Shown: positions 5,379 through 13,756 of the stretch, piece by piece
Layout: every line of letters starts with the position of its first letter
Numbering within the stretch: position 1 is the stretch's first letter
DNA from: Tannerella sp.
Lineage (GTDB): Bacteria > Bacteroidota > Bacteroidia > Bacteroidales > Tannerellaceae
Reading direction: 5' to 3'
NCBI GenBank assembly: GCA_031277235.1
Contig: JAITMT010000326.1
Span: forward strand, 1-18,706
DNA length: 18,706 nucleotides
Notes under the pieces: generated by a model
Databases searched by the model: none
Seen by the model: only the letters and a program-made list of their open reading frames with translations
What the model was told of the DNA's origin: nothing
Position numbers and translations under genes: made by a program

Positions 5379-7106
5379 ATGAAAAATTCGGTTGTATTAT
5401 TATTGTGTCTTGTTTTTTTATTGAATGGTGAAAATATGTTTTCCCAAGAGCGCGAACATGCTTTCGAGATGAACAGGCGTCTGGGAATGGGAATCAATTT
5501 CGGAAACATGTTTGAAGCCCCTTCGCTGGGTGAATGGGGTGTGGAACCCGATAGCGCCTATTTCAGGGATGTTAAAAGTAAAGGTTTTGCTTCTCTCCGT
5601 CTTCCGGTAAAATGGTCTGCCCATGCCATGGCGAACTATCCATATACGATTGATGGGGAGTTTATGGATACGATTGTGTGGGCGGTTGATTTGGCGCTTA
5701 AAAACGAATTGCCGGTCATCATAAATATTCATCATTATGACGAAATTATGACGAATCCTGCGGCTCACAGGGAACGCTATCTGGCGTTGTGGGATCAGAT
5801 TTCGACCCGGTTCCAGAATTATTCCGACAGTTTGTATTTCGAAATACTGAACGAACCCAACGGCAATTTTACGCCTGCCCTCTGGAATCAGTATTTGATA
5901 GAGGGATTGTCGAAAATAAGGGAGAAAAATCCTGATCGTATGGTTCTTGTCGGCACTGCGGATTGGGGTGGGATAGGCGGGTTATCCCAGTTGAAATTAC
6001 CCGATGACCCGAATATAATCTTGACGGTTCATTATTATAATCCGTTTAATTTCACACATCAGGGTGCAGACTGGACGGGTCAGAATTTGCCTGTCGGCGT
6101 AACGTGGGATAGTACTGCAGTTCAAGTGAAAGCCATCGTTGATGATATGAATGTAATTAAACAGTATTCGGAGAAAAACAATGTGCCTGTTCATATCGGT
6201 GAATTTGGCGCGATAGGAAATGCGGACGACGCTTCGAGAGCGCGATGGATAGGATGTTTACGCACTGTTTTCGATGAAAATGATTTTAGCGGCGCCTACT
6301 GGGAGTATTGCAGCGGATTCGGCATATATGACCCTGCGTTGGACTGTTACCGTACCGGGCTGTTGCGTGCGCTGACCGGTTATGAGGGAGCCTATGATTG
6401 TCATGCGTATGATACGGTGATAGTGAAGAATAGCGCTTTCAATAACAGTATCCAGCCCTGGTATTTCAACCAGTTTCCGGAATATGGAGCGACGGGAAAT
6501 GCGAAAGTCGTTGACGGAGAAGCGCGATTGGAAGTGTTATCGCCGGGCAGTGCCAACTGGCATATTCAATTTTTATATTTCTCCTTCACCCTGAAAAAGG
6601 GATATACCTATACTTTTCTGTTCGACGCCTATGCCTCGACTCCGGTAACAATCGGAGCCGGAATCGGTAAAAATTATGATGATTACCGGTCATTCAATTA
6701 TCGGGATGTCAATTTAACCGCCGAAAAAAAAACATTCGTTTCGACATTTACTTTCAATGAAGCAACGGAAAATAATTCGCGGATTGCTTTTGAATGCGGA
6801 CTTATCAATGCGCAATACCTCTATTTCGACAATATTCATCTGTATGAAAGTGCGCCCGGAACGGCAGTTGAAAAAGTACTTTTTGCCGAATGTACGGTAA
6901 AAATCGGCGGAAACCGGTTTGCCGTAGAAGGCGCTGCCGTAAAATCCATCACTGTTTATGATATTTCCGGGCGGATATACCATCGAAAAACCTATCAACC
7001 AACCCAATTTGTAGAAATACCGGAAAATATCCTTCCAACCCATATCAGTCTTATACAGATAAATACGAATGCGAAAAATACGGTGTTAAAATATGTTAAG
7101 AGGTAG
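5379..7106 (+). CDS. Secreted GH5-family endoglucanase/glycanase with CBM-like domain and T9SS tail
   Basis: A 575-residue exported enzyme. Residues 1-22 are a signal peptide ending at FSQ. Residues about 25-335 are a GH5 (clan GH-A) barrel: GMGINFGNMFEAP, RLPVKWSAH, NIHHYDE (118-122), FEILNEPNG with acid/base Glu159, TVHYYNPFNF (216-225), HIGEFGA with nucleophile Glu275, and Trp308. Both catalytic glutamates are present, so a beta-glycanase acting on cellulose or a related beta-1,4-glucan or mannan is likely; subfamily and substrate cannot be fixed by eye. Residues about 345-490 resemble a CBM4/9-type jelly-roll (start NSAFNNSIQPW, end LYFDNIHLYE). Residues about 497-575 form a T9SS C-terminal sorting domain: VKSITVYDISGRIYH and a Lys/Arg end (LKYVKR). 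It should be secreted through the outer membrane by type IX secretion. It stands alone after its own promoter. Confidence 0.9.
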   Translation: MKNSVVLLLCLVFLLNGENMFSQEREHAFEMNRRLGMGINFGNMFEAPSLGEWGVEPDSAYFRDVKSKGFASLRLPVKWSAHAMANYPYTIDGEFMDTIVWAVDLALKNELPVIINIHHYDEIMTNPAAHRERYLALWDQISTRFQNYSDSLYFEILNEPNGNFTPALWNQYLIEGLSKIREKNPDRMVLVGTADWGGIGGLSQLKLPDDPNIILTVHYYNPFNFTHQGADWTGQNLPVGVTWDSTAVQVKAIVDDMNVIKQYSEKNNVPVHIGEFGAIGNADDASRARWIGCLRTVFDENDFSGAYWEYCSGFGIYDPALDCYRTGLLRALTGYEGAYDCHAYDTVIVKNSAFNNSIQPWYFNQFPEYGATGNAKVVDGEARLEVLSPGSANWHIQFLYFSFTLKKGYTYTFLFDAYASTPVTIGAGIGKNYDDYRSFNYRDVNLTAEKKTFVSTFTFNEATENNSRIAFECGLINAQYLYFDNIHLYESAPGTAVEKVLFAECTVKIGGNRFAVEGAAVKSITVYDISGRIYHRKTYQPTQFVEIPENILPTHISLIQINTNAKNTVLKYVKR

Positions 7107-7145
7107 ATTGCTTGGATATCCCAATCCGGTTAAAAAAACAGACTG

Positions 7146-7179
7146 TTTTCTACTGAACGACGCATCTCTTCGGAGATAC
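7146..7179 (+). repeat. Degenerate half copy of the hairpin repeat element
   Basis: TTTTCTACTGAACGAC (7146-7161) differs at three positions from arm 2 of the element at 1837-1958 plus its next base, and it is followed directly by a hairpin, ATCTC/GAGAT with TTCG loop (7164-7177), as arm 2 is followed by hairpin C. The other arm and the central palindrome are not seen. It lies between the GH5 gene and the serine recombinase gene. Confidence 0.6.
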
Positions 7180-7280
7180 AAATAATATTGAGTATCCGTA
7201 AAAAAACAAAAAAAACATAAAAAAATAACATTTGTCTGCATTTTTTTCGTTTTAAGTGAAAATTTTAAAACAGAAAAATT

Positions 7281-7874
7281 ATGATTTACGGTTATATCAG
7301 GGTTAGTAGCGACAAGCAAACGGTAGAAAATCAGCGTTTTGAAATCAACGGATTTTGTGAGCGCAATTTATTGGCGGTGAACAGGTGGATTGAAGAAACC
7401 ATTTCGGGTACGAAAAATATTCAGGACCGGGAACTCGGAAAACTCCTGAAAAAGATGCGGAAAAACGATATTCTGATATGTTCGGAACTTTCGCGGCTCG
7501 GTAGAAATCTGTTGATGATTATGGGAATCCTCAACGATTGCATGAGTCGCGATATTCAGGTTTGGACGATTAAGGACAATTATCGTTTGGGCAGCGACAT
7601 AAACAGTAAAGTCCTTGCCTTTGCGTTCGGATTGTCGGCGGAAATAGAGCGCAATCTCATCTCGCAGCGTACCAGGGAAGCCCTTGCGCGGAAACGTGCG
7701 GAAGGAATTATACTGGGTCGTCCGAAAGGCAGCAAGTCGAAAGTACGCAAATTGACGGGTAAGGAGGCTGAAATCAAGGCTTTGCTCGACCAAAAAGTTT
7801 CCCGGTCGGCAATTGCCCGCCTGTTGAGGGTTCACCGGCTGACGGTTGTGGCGTTTGTCAAAGAGTTTCAGTGA
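7281..7874 (+). CDS. Serine recombinase, DNA-invertase/resolvase type (Mpi/Pin-like)
   Basis: A 197-residue small serine recombinase. The N-terminal catalytic domain begins IYGYIRVSSDKQT with nucleophile Ser9 (or Ser10) and carries SRLGRN (Arg72 and Arg75), FAFGLSAEIERNLISQRT and the E-helix typical of the family. GRPKGSKSK (146-154) marks the hinge to a C-terminal helix-turn-helix at about 158-197 (RSAIARLLRVHRLTV). All catalytic residues expected of the family appear present. In Bacteroides this family includes master invertases that flip promoters of surface-polysaccharide loci; site-specific inversion or resolution is therefore the likely activity. No pair of recombination sites is obvious beside the gene, so its targets are probably elsewhere. 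polA starts 65 bp downstream with its own -7 element. Confidence 0.9.
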   Translation: MIYGYIRVSSDKQTVENQRFEINGFCERNLLAVNRWIEETISGTKNIQDRELGKLLKKMRKNDILICSELSRLGRNLLMIMGILNDCMSRDIQVWTIKDNYRLGSDINSKVLAFAFGLSAEIERNLISQRTREALARKRAEGIILGRPKGSKSKVRKLTGKEAEIKALLDQKVSRSAIARLLRVHRLTVVAFVKEFQ

Positions 7875-7911
7875 TTTGTGAAAAAAATTTTATACTTCCA
7901 AAAATTATTCA

Positions 7912-7919
7912 TACCTTTA
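7912..7919 (+). promoter_or_regulatory. Candidate -7 promoter element for polA
   Basis: TACCTTTA, seven of eight positions of the usual TACCTTTG form, 20 bp before the polA ATG at 7940. It sits in the gap after the recombinase stop and supports that ATG over the in-frame codon at 7871. Confidence 0.5.
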
Positions 7920-7939
7920 CGCTCACAAAAAGAAGAAGT

Positions 7940-10741
7940 ATGAAATTATTATTGATAGATGCTTACGCCCTGATATACAGATCGTATTACGCTTTTATAA
8001 AAAATCCCCGCGTTAATTCAAAAGGGATGAACACGTCGGCGATCTTCGGTTTTGTGAACACGCTGGAAGACGTGATTCGCCGCATTAATCCTACGCATAT
8101 CGCCGTTGGGTTCGATCCTCCGGGACCCACTTTCCGACACGAAGTCTATGAGCAATACAAACAACAGCGCGAAGAAACGCCCGAAGATATCCGGAAATCA
8201 ACGCCGTATATCCGGAATATTATCGAGGCGTATAATATTCCGATGCTGGAAGTTCCGCGCTACGAGGCGGACGACGTGATAGGAACCATATCGAAACAGG
8301 CTGAAAAAGAAGGATTTGACGTATATATGATGACGCCTGACAAGGATTACGCCCAGTTGGTTTCGGAACATATTTTTCAGTATCGCCCGAAATTTGGCGG
8401 CGATTATGAAACGCTTGGCATTCAGGAAGTATTGGAAAAATACAAATTGACGTCCGTGAATCAAATCATTGATTTATTGGGTCTTATGGGAGATACCTCT
8501 GACAATGTTCCCGGCTGTCCAGGCATTGGCGAGGTAACGGCGCAAAAATTGCTGAATGAATTTGGAACGGTTGAAAATCTGATAGATAATGTGGCGCAGT
8601 TGAAAGGCGCATTGAAAACAAAAATCGAAGAAAACGTCGAATTAATCCGGTTTTCAAAGTTTCTGGTAACGATTGTAACCGATGTGCCGATTCAGTTCGA
8701 TGCGGAACTTTGTATCCGAAAAACCGTTGATTATGAGAAGTTAAGGGCTATTTATACAGAACTGGAATTTCGCACATTTTTACAAAAAATGGAGTCCTCC
8801 GGAGACGCTCCCAAGCCGGAAATTAAAAATTCCGAGCCGAAACAACTTTCTCTTTTCGATCAAGCCGCCCCTGCAAACAGCGTGGATACGGTCGTTTCGC
8901 CGACGTTCCCGAAAAATTCGTCGCTGAAAGATATTACGACGACTCCGCATACTTATCATCTCGTTGACAGTCAGGAAAAAATAGAAGAATTAGGCGCTTT
9001 TTTGAAGCAGCAAACCTTTTTTGCATTCGACACGGAAACCGACGAAATCAATCCGCTGACGGCGAGATTGGTCGGTATATCGTTTGCTGTCAAGGAGTTC
9101 GAGGCTTGGTATGTGCCGGTTCCAGCCGATATGGATGTGGCAAACAGGATTTTATCGCATTTTGCGGACGCCTTGCAGGACGAATCCATTGCGAAAATAG
9201 GTCAGAATATCAAGTACGACATGCTGGCGCTTCGCAAATACGGTATTCAGGTGAAAGGCAGCATGTTCGATACCATGATTGCGCATTATCTGATCAATCC
9301 CGAATTGCGGCACGGCATGGATTACCTGTCGGAAGCTTATCTGGCATACAAGCCTGTGCCGATAGAGGCGTTGATTGGTGAAAAGGGTAAGAATCAGGAA
9401 TCTATGCGCAATATACCGGTGGAAAAGGTTGCCGAATATGCGGCGGAAGACGCCGATGTTACGTTGCGGTTGAAAAATTATTTTGCGCCGAAAATCAGGG
9501 AATCATCGGTCGAAAAATTGTTTGATACCATCGAAATGCCTCTTGTTCAGGTGCTTGCAGACATGGAATATACGGGCGTGAAATTGGATACCGGAGCGTT
9601 GGAGCAATATTCCGTCGTTTTGAGCGAGAAATTGGACTCGCTGGAAAATGAAATCTACAAAATGGCGGGAATGGAGTTTAACATCAACTCTGTCAAGCAA
9701 GTAGGCGAAGTGTTGTTCGAGCGGATGCGGATTACCGACGAAAAGGTCAAAAAGACAAAAACGGGCAGTTTCAGCACCAGCGAAGACACACTGGAAAAAC
9801 TGCGAAAAAAGCATCCGATTGTCGCTATGTTACTGGATTACAGGGGTGTAAAAAAACTGTTGAGCACGTATGTGGACGTGTTGCCCAAATTGGTGGATCC
9901 AAAAACAGGGAAAATACATACCTCTTATAACCAGACGGTTACCTCCACGGGACGACTGAGTTCCGCCAATCCGAATTTGCAGAATATTCCCGTTCGCGAC
10001 GAGATGGGACGCGAGATTCGCAAGGCTTTTATTCCTGAAAGTAATAATTGTCTGTTTTTTTCGGCGGATTATTCCCAGATAGAATTGCGCGTGATGGCGC
10101 ATTTGAGCAATGACGAGGCAATGATTGAAGCGTTCAGGCAAGGCGCTGATATTCACGCGGCTACGGCAGCCAAAATCTTTGGTGTTTCCGGCGAAGACGT
10201 TACTTCGGAAATGCGTCGCAAGGCAAAAACGGCGAATTTCGGCATCATTTACGGTATTTCCGTGTTTGGACTGGCTGAGAGACTGAATATTCCGCGTGCC
10301 GAAGCGAGAGAACTCATTGAGGGATACTTCAAAACGTACCCCGCCATTCACGCCTACATGGACGAATCCATTGCAAAAGCGAGGGAAAACGGCTACGTGG
10401 AAACAATTTTCAAAAGACGGAGTTATTTACCTGACATTCAATCCGGTAATGCAGTTGTAAGAGGTTATGCCGAAAGATTTGCCATTAACGCGCCGATTCA
10501 GGGAAGCGCGGCGGAAATCATCAAAATAGCCATGGTACGGATTTTTCAACGCTTTGAAAAAGAAGATATTAAGAGCAAAATGATTTTGCAGGTGCACGAT
10601 GAATTGAATTTCAACGTTCATGCCGATGAAATCGACAGAGTGCGGAAAATTGTTGTAGATGAAATGGAAAATGCGGTGCAGTTGAAAGTGCCGCTAATAG
10701 CCGATTGCGGTGCAGGAAACAACTGGTTGGAAGCACATTAA
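7940..10741 (+). CDS. polA: DNA polymerase I
   Basis: A 933-residue polymerase used in gap filling, Okazaki-fragment maturation and repair. The start at 7940 (MKLLLIDAYALIYRSYYAF) follows AGAAGAAG, a purine-rich ribosome site; the frame extends 23 codons further upstream but through the promoter. Residues 1-285 are the 5' nuclease (YEADDVIGT at 108-116, GDTSDNVPGCPGIG at 184-197). A linker follows at 285-335. The 3'-5' exonuclease spans about 340-520 and is intact: Asp364 and Glu366 (FDTETD), Asp427, and Tyr500/Asp504 (YAAED). The polymerase domain carries motif A (ADYSQIELR, Asp710), motif B (RRKAKTANFGIIYG, 759-772) and motif C (QVHDE, Asp887). All three activities should be present. upp follows after 52 bp of repeat-like sequence. 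Confidence 0.97.
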   Translation: MKLLLIDAYALIYRSYYAFIKNPRVNSKGMNTSAIFGFVNTLEDVIRRINPTHIAVGFDPPGPTFRHEVYEQYKQQREETPEDIRKSTPYIRNIIEAYNIPMLEVPRYEADDVIGTISKQAEKEGFDVYMMTPDKDYAQLVSEHIFQYRPKFGGDYETLGIQEVLEKYKLTSVNQIIDLLGLMGDTSDNVPGCPGIGEVTAQKLLNEFGTVENLIDNVAQLKGALKTKIEENVELIRFSKFLVTIVTDVPIQFDAELCIRKTVDYEKLRAIYTELEFRTFLQKMESSGDAPKPEIKNSEPKQLSLFDQAAPANSVDTVVSPTFPKNSSLKDITTTPHTYHLVDSQEKIEELGAFLKQQTFFAFDTETDEINPLTARLVGISFAVKEFEAWYVPVPADMDVANRILSHFADALQDESIAKIGQNIKYDMLALRKYGIQVKGSMFDTMIAHYLINPELRHGMDYLSEAYLAYKPVPIEALIGEKGKNQESMRNIPVEKVAEYAAEDADVTLRLKNYFAPKIRESSVEKLFDTIEMPLVQVLADMEYTGVKLDTGALEQYSVVLSEKLDSLENEIYKMAGMEFNINSVKQVGEVLFERMRITDEKVKKTKTGSFSTSEDTLEKLRKKHPIVAMLLDYRGVKKLLSTYVDVLPKLVDPKTGKIHTSYNQTVTSTGRLSSANPNLQNIPVRDEMGREIRKAFIPESNNCLFFSADYSQIELRVMAHLSNDEAMIEAFRQGADIHAATAAKIFGVSGEDVTSEMRRKAKTANFGIIYGISVFGLAERLNIPRAEARELIEGYFKTYPAIHAYMDESIAKARENGYVETIFKRRSYLPDIQSGNAVVRGYAERFAINAPIQGSAAEIIKIAMVRIFQRFEKEDIKSKMILQVHDELNFNVHADEIDRVRKIVVDEMENAVQLKVPLIADCGAGNNWLEAH

Positions 10742-10779
10742 TAATCTTCAAATCCTCAAATTTTCGAATCTTCAAATCA
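10742..10779 (+). repeat. AATCTTCAAATC-type tract, left of upp
   Basis: An AT-rich tract built from near-repeats of AATCTTCAAATC and CAAATTTTC. Its right half, TTTTCGAATCTTCAAATC, recurs with one change as the reverse complement at 11432-11455 on the other side of upp, so the two tracts flank the gene as imperfect inverted repeats. Confidence 0.55.
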
Positions 10780-10793
10780 CAAATAAACAATAT

Positions 10794-11423
10794 ATGAGCA
10801 AATTACACATTATAGACCATCCGATGGTGCAGCACAAACTGACAAAAATTCGCGACGTAAACACCGGAGCGAAGGATTTTCGCGATTTGTTGCGGGAAAT
10901 CTCCCTGTTGATGGGCTACGAAATTACGCGCGACCTACCGATGTGCGAGGTCGAAATCGAAACGCCGATGCAAAAAATGAGGGCTTACGAAATTTCGGGC
11001 AAGAAAATAGCCATCGTACCGATTCTTCGAGCGGGACTGGGCATGGTGGACGGCTTGTTGAATCTTGTTCCCGTGGCGAAAGTGGGACACATCGGGCTGT
11101 ATCGCGACCATGAAACACACAAGCCGGTGTTTTATTACTGCAAACTGCCCGAAGACATCGAGCAGCGCCTCGTGATCGTTACCGACCCAATGCTGGCGAC
11201 GGGCGGCAGTTCTTCCGACGCAATCCGTCTGCTGAAGGAAAAAGGCTGTACATTAATTCGTTTGATGTGCCTTGTGGCGGCTCCCGAAGGACTGAACAGG
11301 ATTCGTACCGACCATCCAGACGTGGATATTTACACGGCGGCGCTCGATGATAAACTCAATCCCGACGCTTATATTCTGCCCGGTCTCGGCGATGCGGGTG
11401 ACAGGATTTTTGGGACGAAATAG
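10794..11423 (+). CDS. upp: Uracil phosphoribosyltransferase
   Basis: A 209-residue enzyme that converts uracil and PRPP to UMP in pyrimidine salvage. The start at 10794 (MSKLHIIDHPMVQHKLT) is the family's typical N-terminus; the frame stays open upstream through the end of polA, which is not the gene. Visible landmarks: VPILRAGLGMVDG (uracil/PRPP site region), the PRPP loop VTDPMLATGGSS, and the C-terminal YILPGLGDAGDRIFGTK closing loop. Length is normal. It lies between two inverted AATCTTCAAATC-type tracts and converges on the helicase gene. Confidence 0.96.
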   Translation: MSKLHIIDHPMVQHKLTKIRDVNTGAKDFRDLLREISLLMGYEITRDLPMCEVEIETPMQKMRAYEISGKKIAIVPILRAGLGMVDGLLNLVPVAKVGHIGLYRDHETHKPVFYYCKLPEDIEQRLVIVTDPMLATGGSSSDAIRLLKEKGCTLIRLMCLVAAPEGLNRIRTDHPDVDIYTAALDDKLNPDAYILPGLGDAGDRIFGTK

Positions 11424-11428
11424 GAGAA

Positions 11429-11466
11429 ATTGGGGGATTTGAAGATTTGAAAATTTGAAGATTCCA
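11429..11466 (+). repeat. GATTTGAAGATT-type tract, right of upp
   Basis: The inverse counterpart of the tract at 10742-10779: GGATTTGAAGATTTGAAAAT followed by TTGAAGATTCC. Transcripts across upp could fold the two tracts together, or the pair could mark an old insertion; sequence alone does not decide. Confidence 0.55.
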
Positions 11467-11537
11467 GGATTTTGTATGAACGGGTACACGGATAAATGGC
11501 ATGTGAACCGTAGGGGTAACTATTATCGCAATTGTAG

Positions 11538-11559
11538 AGTCAGACCTGCGTGTTTGGCT
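11538..11559. repeat. Hairpin between the convergent upp and helicase genes
   Basis: AGTCAGAC, six-nucleotide loop CTGCGT, then GTTTGGCT: an 8-bp stem with two G-T wobbles. It could act as a two-way transcription end signal for upp and the helicase, or be a decayed copy of a dispersed repeat. No T-run follows directly. The rest of 11467-11631 holds no gene; one frame there reads WLVFVSCMVYGQ, like the end of a signal peptide, but has no start or body. Confidence 0.35.
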
Positions 11560-11631
11560 TGTATTTGTGTCTTGTATGGTTTACGGACAGACACACAGGC
11601 TAATCCTTCCAGGTTTATAACATTCACGCGC

Positions 11632-13749
11632 TCAAATAACCTTCTCGGAAAGTCCGTTTTTTCGGCAAAAGTCTTGAATAATTTCCAGAATATCAGCGCC
11701 AAACATCTCGATTTTCTTCTTGCCGAGACCGTTGATTTTGTTCAGTTCCGAAACGGTTACGGGCAAGTAGGTTACGAGTTCGTGCAACGTTTTTAGCGGG
11801 AAAATGAAAAAGGTAGGTCTGTTCATTTCGATAGCTTGCTGTAAGCGCCATTCTTTCAGATGATTGAACAGTTCGGGATACAGGATTTCCTCCGTCTGAA
11901 GTTCTTCAAATTTTTCAGGGACTTCTTTTTCAGGTTCTTTTTCGATTGCCGCTACGGCTTTGGCTTTCAACAGATTATTGAGATGGAAACCGGCTTGAAC
12001 GCTCAAAATGCTTTGTTGCTTGATTTTCAGGTCTTCCTTCAGATTTTTCACCATATCCGTAATGCGTTTTTTCAGTTCCTTGTTGTCAATATCGAGATTG
12101 GCGCTTTTCAGAGGCTCGGTTATCGCGGTTTGCAGTTTGTCCAAAAAATAATACGACGCCTTGCTGATTCTGTCCTGCAGTTCGGCATTTTGTTCGATAT
12201 TTTCCTCTTTTTCCAACAGTCTGTTAATCTGATTTTTAAACTTATCGGCAACTTCGTTGACATCCGTTCTTACGAGTTGCGACATCGTCGAAAATTTATC
12301 TCTCGTTAGCGACAGAAAACTGCCGGAATTTTCACTGATAAATTTATAAATATTTGATATTCTGTAAGATATCGGATAGAAATCGAACAAATCCAGCAAA
12401 ACGTCTTTTTGATACGAAATTTTATCGTCGTTAAACTTCGTTTCGGTCGGTGGATTTTGTTCAATATCGTCTGTGAAGTCCTTGACCGTGAGGTCTGTAA
12501 TGACGGCATACGGGTGAATAGGCGTTTTCAGCGCCATGCCTTCGAGCGTTTTGCAGCGGCTCAGCGCCACGTAAACCTGCCCGTGCGCAAACGAATGCTG
12601 GGCGTCAATAATCGCGTGTTCAAAGGTCAGTCCCTGCGATTTATGAATCGTTATCGCCCAGGCGAGTTTCAGCGGAAACTGCTTGAAAGTGCCTTCCACC
12701 ACTTCCGAAATCTCGTCGGTATTTTTGTTTAAGGTATAAGACAGATTTTCCCATTCCAGCGGTTCTACGAATATTTCTTCCTCATCATCAGGGCATTGCA
12801 CAAAAATTCCGCCATTCTCGATGCGCGTTATTCTGCCGATTTTTCCGTTGAAAAACAGTTTTATCGGCGAAGGATCGTTTTTGACAAACATGACCTGTGC
12901 GTTCTCTTTCAAAACCAACTCATATTCAGTAGGATAGTTGTATTCGGGGAATTTTCCGTGAATTTCGGCTCTGAAAATAAATTCTTTTCCATGCAATGCC
13001 CTGAGTTTCTTTTCATTGATATTTTGGGCATTCACATTATGCGTGCAGAGCGTGATGTAGCCTTCTTCCTCTTTCGGCTCAAAATCAGGCAGATAACGTT
13101 TGTTCAATGCTGCCAGTGTCGCCGTATCCAGTTCATTGTCACGCACTTTGTTCAGAAGTTTCAAAAAATACTCGTCCTGCTGGCGGAAAACTTCCTTGAG
13201 TTCGATACTCACAAACGCAGTCTCTTTCAACGCTTTACTGCTGAAAAAATAGGGCGTTTCGTAATATTGCCTCAGCAACGCGCTTTCGTCATTTTTCACG
13301 ACGGGCGAAAGTTGCTGCAAATCGCCAATCATCAACAGTTGCACCCCGCCAAAAGGTTTTCGACGGTTTCTGTAACGCTTTAATACATAATCAATTGCAT
13401 CCAGCAAATCGGCGCGAACCATACTGATTTCGTCAATCACGAGCAAATCCAGCGAGCGTATAATATTGATTTTATTGCGGTTAAAGAGTTTTTTTTGCGA
13501 TTCTTCCATCCGTTCGACGCCGACCAGCGGACCGAAAGGCAACTGAAAAAACGAGTGAATCGTAACCCCGCGCGCATTGATGGCGGCAACCCCCGTAGGA
13601 GCCACGATAATCATGCGTTTGGACGTATTTTCCTTGAGGCGATGCAAAAAAGTCGTCTTTCCCGTGCCGGCTTTGCCCGTCAGGAAAATATTTTTCCCCG
13701 TAAAATTGACGTATTTTTCGGCTAATTGCAGTTGCGGATTCGTTTGCAT
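11632..13749 (-). CDS. Pif1/RecD-like SF1B helicase with C-terminal HRDC-like domain
   Basis: A 705-residue superfamily 1B DNA helicase. Motifs in order: Walker A TGKAGTGKTT (24-33), APTGVAAINARG (50-61), Walker B DEISM (106-110), GDLQQLSPV (142-150), and motif VI VYVALSRC (392-399) after TIHKSQG (367-373), giving a complete Pif1-type ATPase. Residues about 435-600 are a helical extension; residues about 625-700 resemble an HRDC/helix-hairpin nucleic-acid-binding domain (TFFIFPLKTLHELVTYLP, then INGLGKKKIEMFG). Likely roles are unwinding of forks, R-loops or G-quadruplexes; this is family inference. A broken hypC copy with its promoter lies directly upstream and overlaps the start, so the gene is probably read from that promoter. 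A mutated copy of its first 22 codons lies at 14670-14738. Confidence 0.9.
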   Translation of the reverse strand: MQTNPQLQLAEKYVNFTGKNIFLTGKAGTGKTTFLHRLKENTSKRMIIVAPTGVAAINARGVTIHSFFQLPFGPLVGVERMEESQKKLFNRNKINIIRSLDLLVIDEISMVRADLLDAIDYVLKRYRNRRKPFGGVQLLMIGDLQQLSPVVKNDESALLRQYYETPYFFSSKALKETAFVSIELKEVFRQQDEYFLKLLNKVRDNELDTATLAALNKRYLPDFEPKEEEGYITLCTHNVNAQNINEKKLRALHGKEFIFRAEIHGKFPEYNYPTEYELVLKENAQVMFVKNDPSPIKLFFNGKIGRITRIENGGIFVQCPDDEEEIFVEPLEWENLSYTLNKNTDEISEVVEGTFKQFPLKLAWAITIHKSQGLTFEHAIIDAQHSFAHGQVYVALSRCKTLEGMALKTPIHPYAVITDLTVKDFTDDIEQNPPTETKFNDDKISYQKDVLLDLFDFYPISYRISNIYKFISENSGSFLSLTRDKFSTMSQLVRTDVNEVADKFKNQINRLLEKEENIEQNAELQDRISKASYYFLDKLQTAITEPLKSANLDIDNKELKKRITDMVKNLKEDLKIKQQSILSVQAGFHLNNLLKAKAVAAIEKEPEKEVPEKFEELQTEEILYPELFNHLKEWRLQQAIEMNRPTFFIFPLKTLHELVTYLPVTVSELNKINGLGKKKIEMFGADILEIIQDFCRKNGLSEKVI

Positions 13750-13755
13750 ATCAAT
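13688..13755 (-). repeat. Direct repeat 1a: helicase 5' end (intact copy)
   Basis: The first codons of the helicase gene and a few bases upstream. The same sequence recurs in the same orientation at 14670-14738 with a handful of changes (TAA for CAG/CAA at codon 6, one extra T). It forms the left end of the duplicated helicase-hypD-hypC block. Confidence 0.85.
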
Positions 13756-13756
13756 C

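Noticed and set aside
7107..7135. Rho-independent terminator after the GH5 gene
   Set aside because: There is a near-palindrome around GGATATCC, but an A-run and not a T-run follows on the coding strand.
7107..7280. Invertible promoter segment beside the recombinase
   Set aside because: I looked for paired inverted repeats around the gene and in the adjacent spacers and found none long enough; only the half hairpin element at 7146-7179 is present.
7871..7939. Upstream extension of polA
   Set aside because: It overlaps the recombinase stop and a promoter-like box; the polymerase family starts at MKLLLIDAYALIYR (7940).
10710..10793. Upstream extension of upp
   Set aside because: It overlaps the end of polA and the low-complexity tract; the family N-terminus is at 10794.
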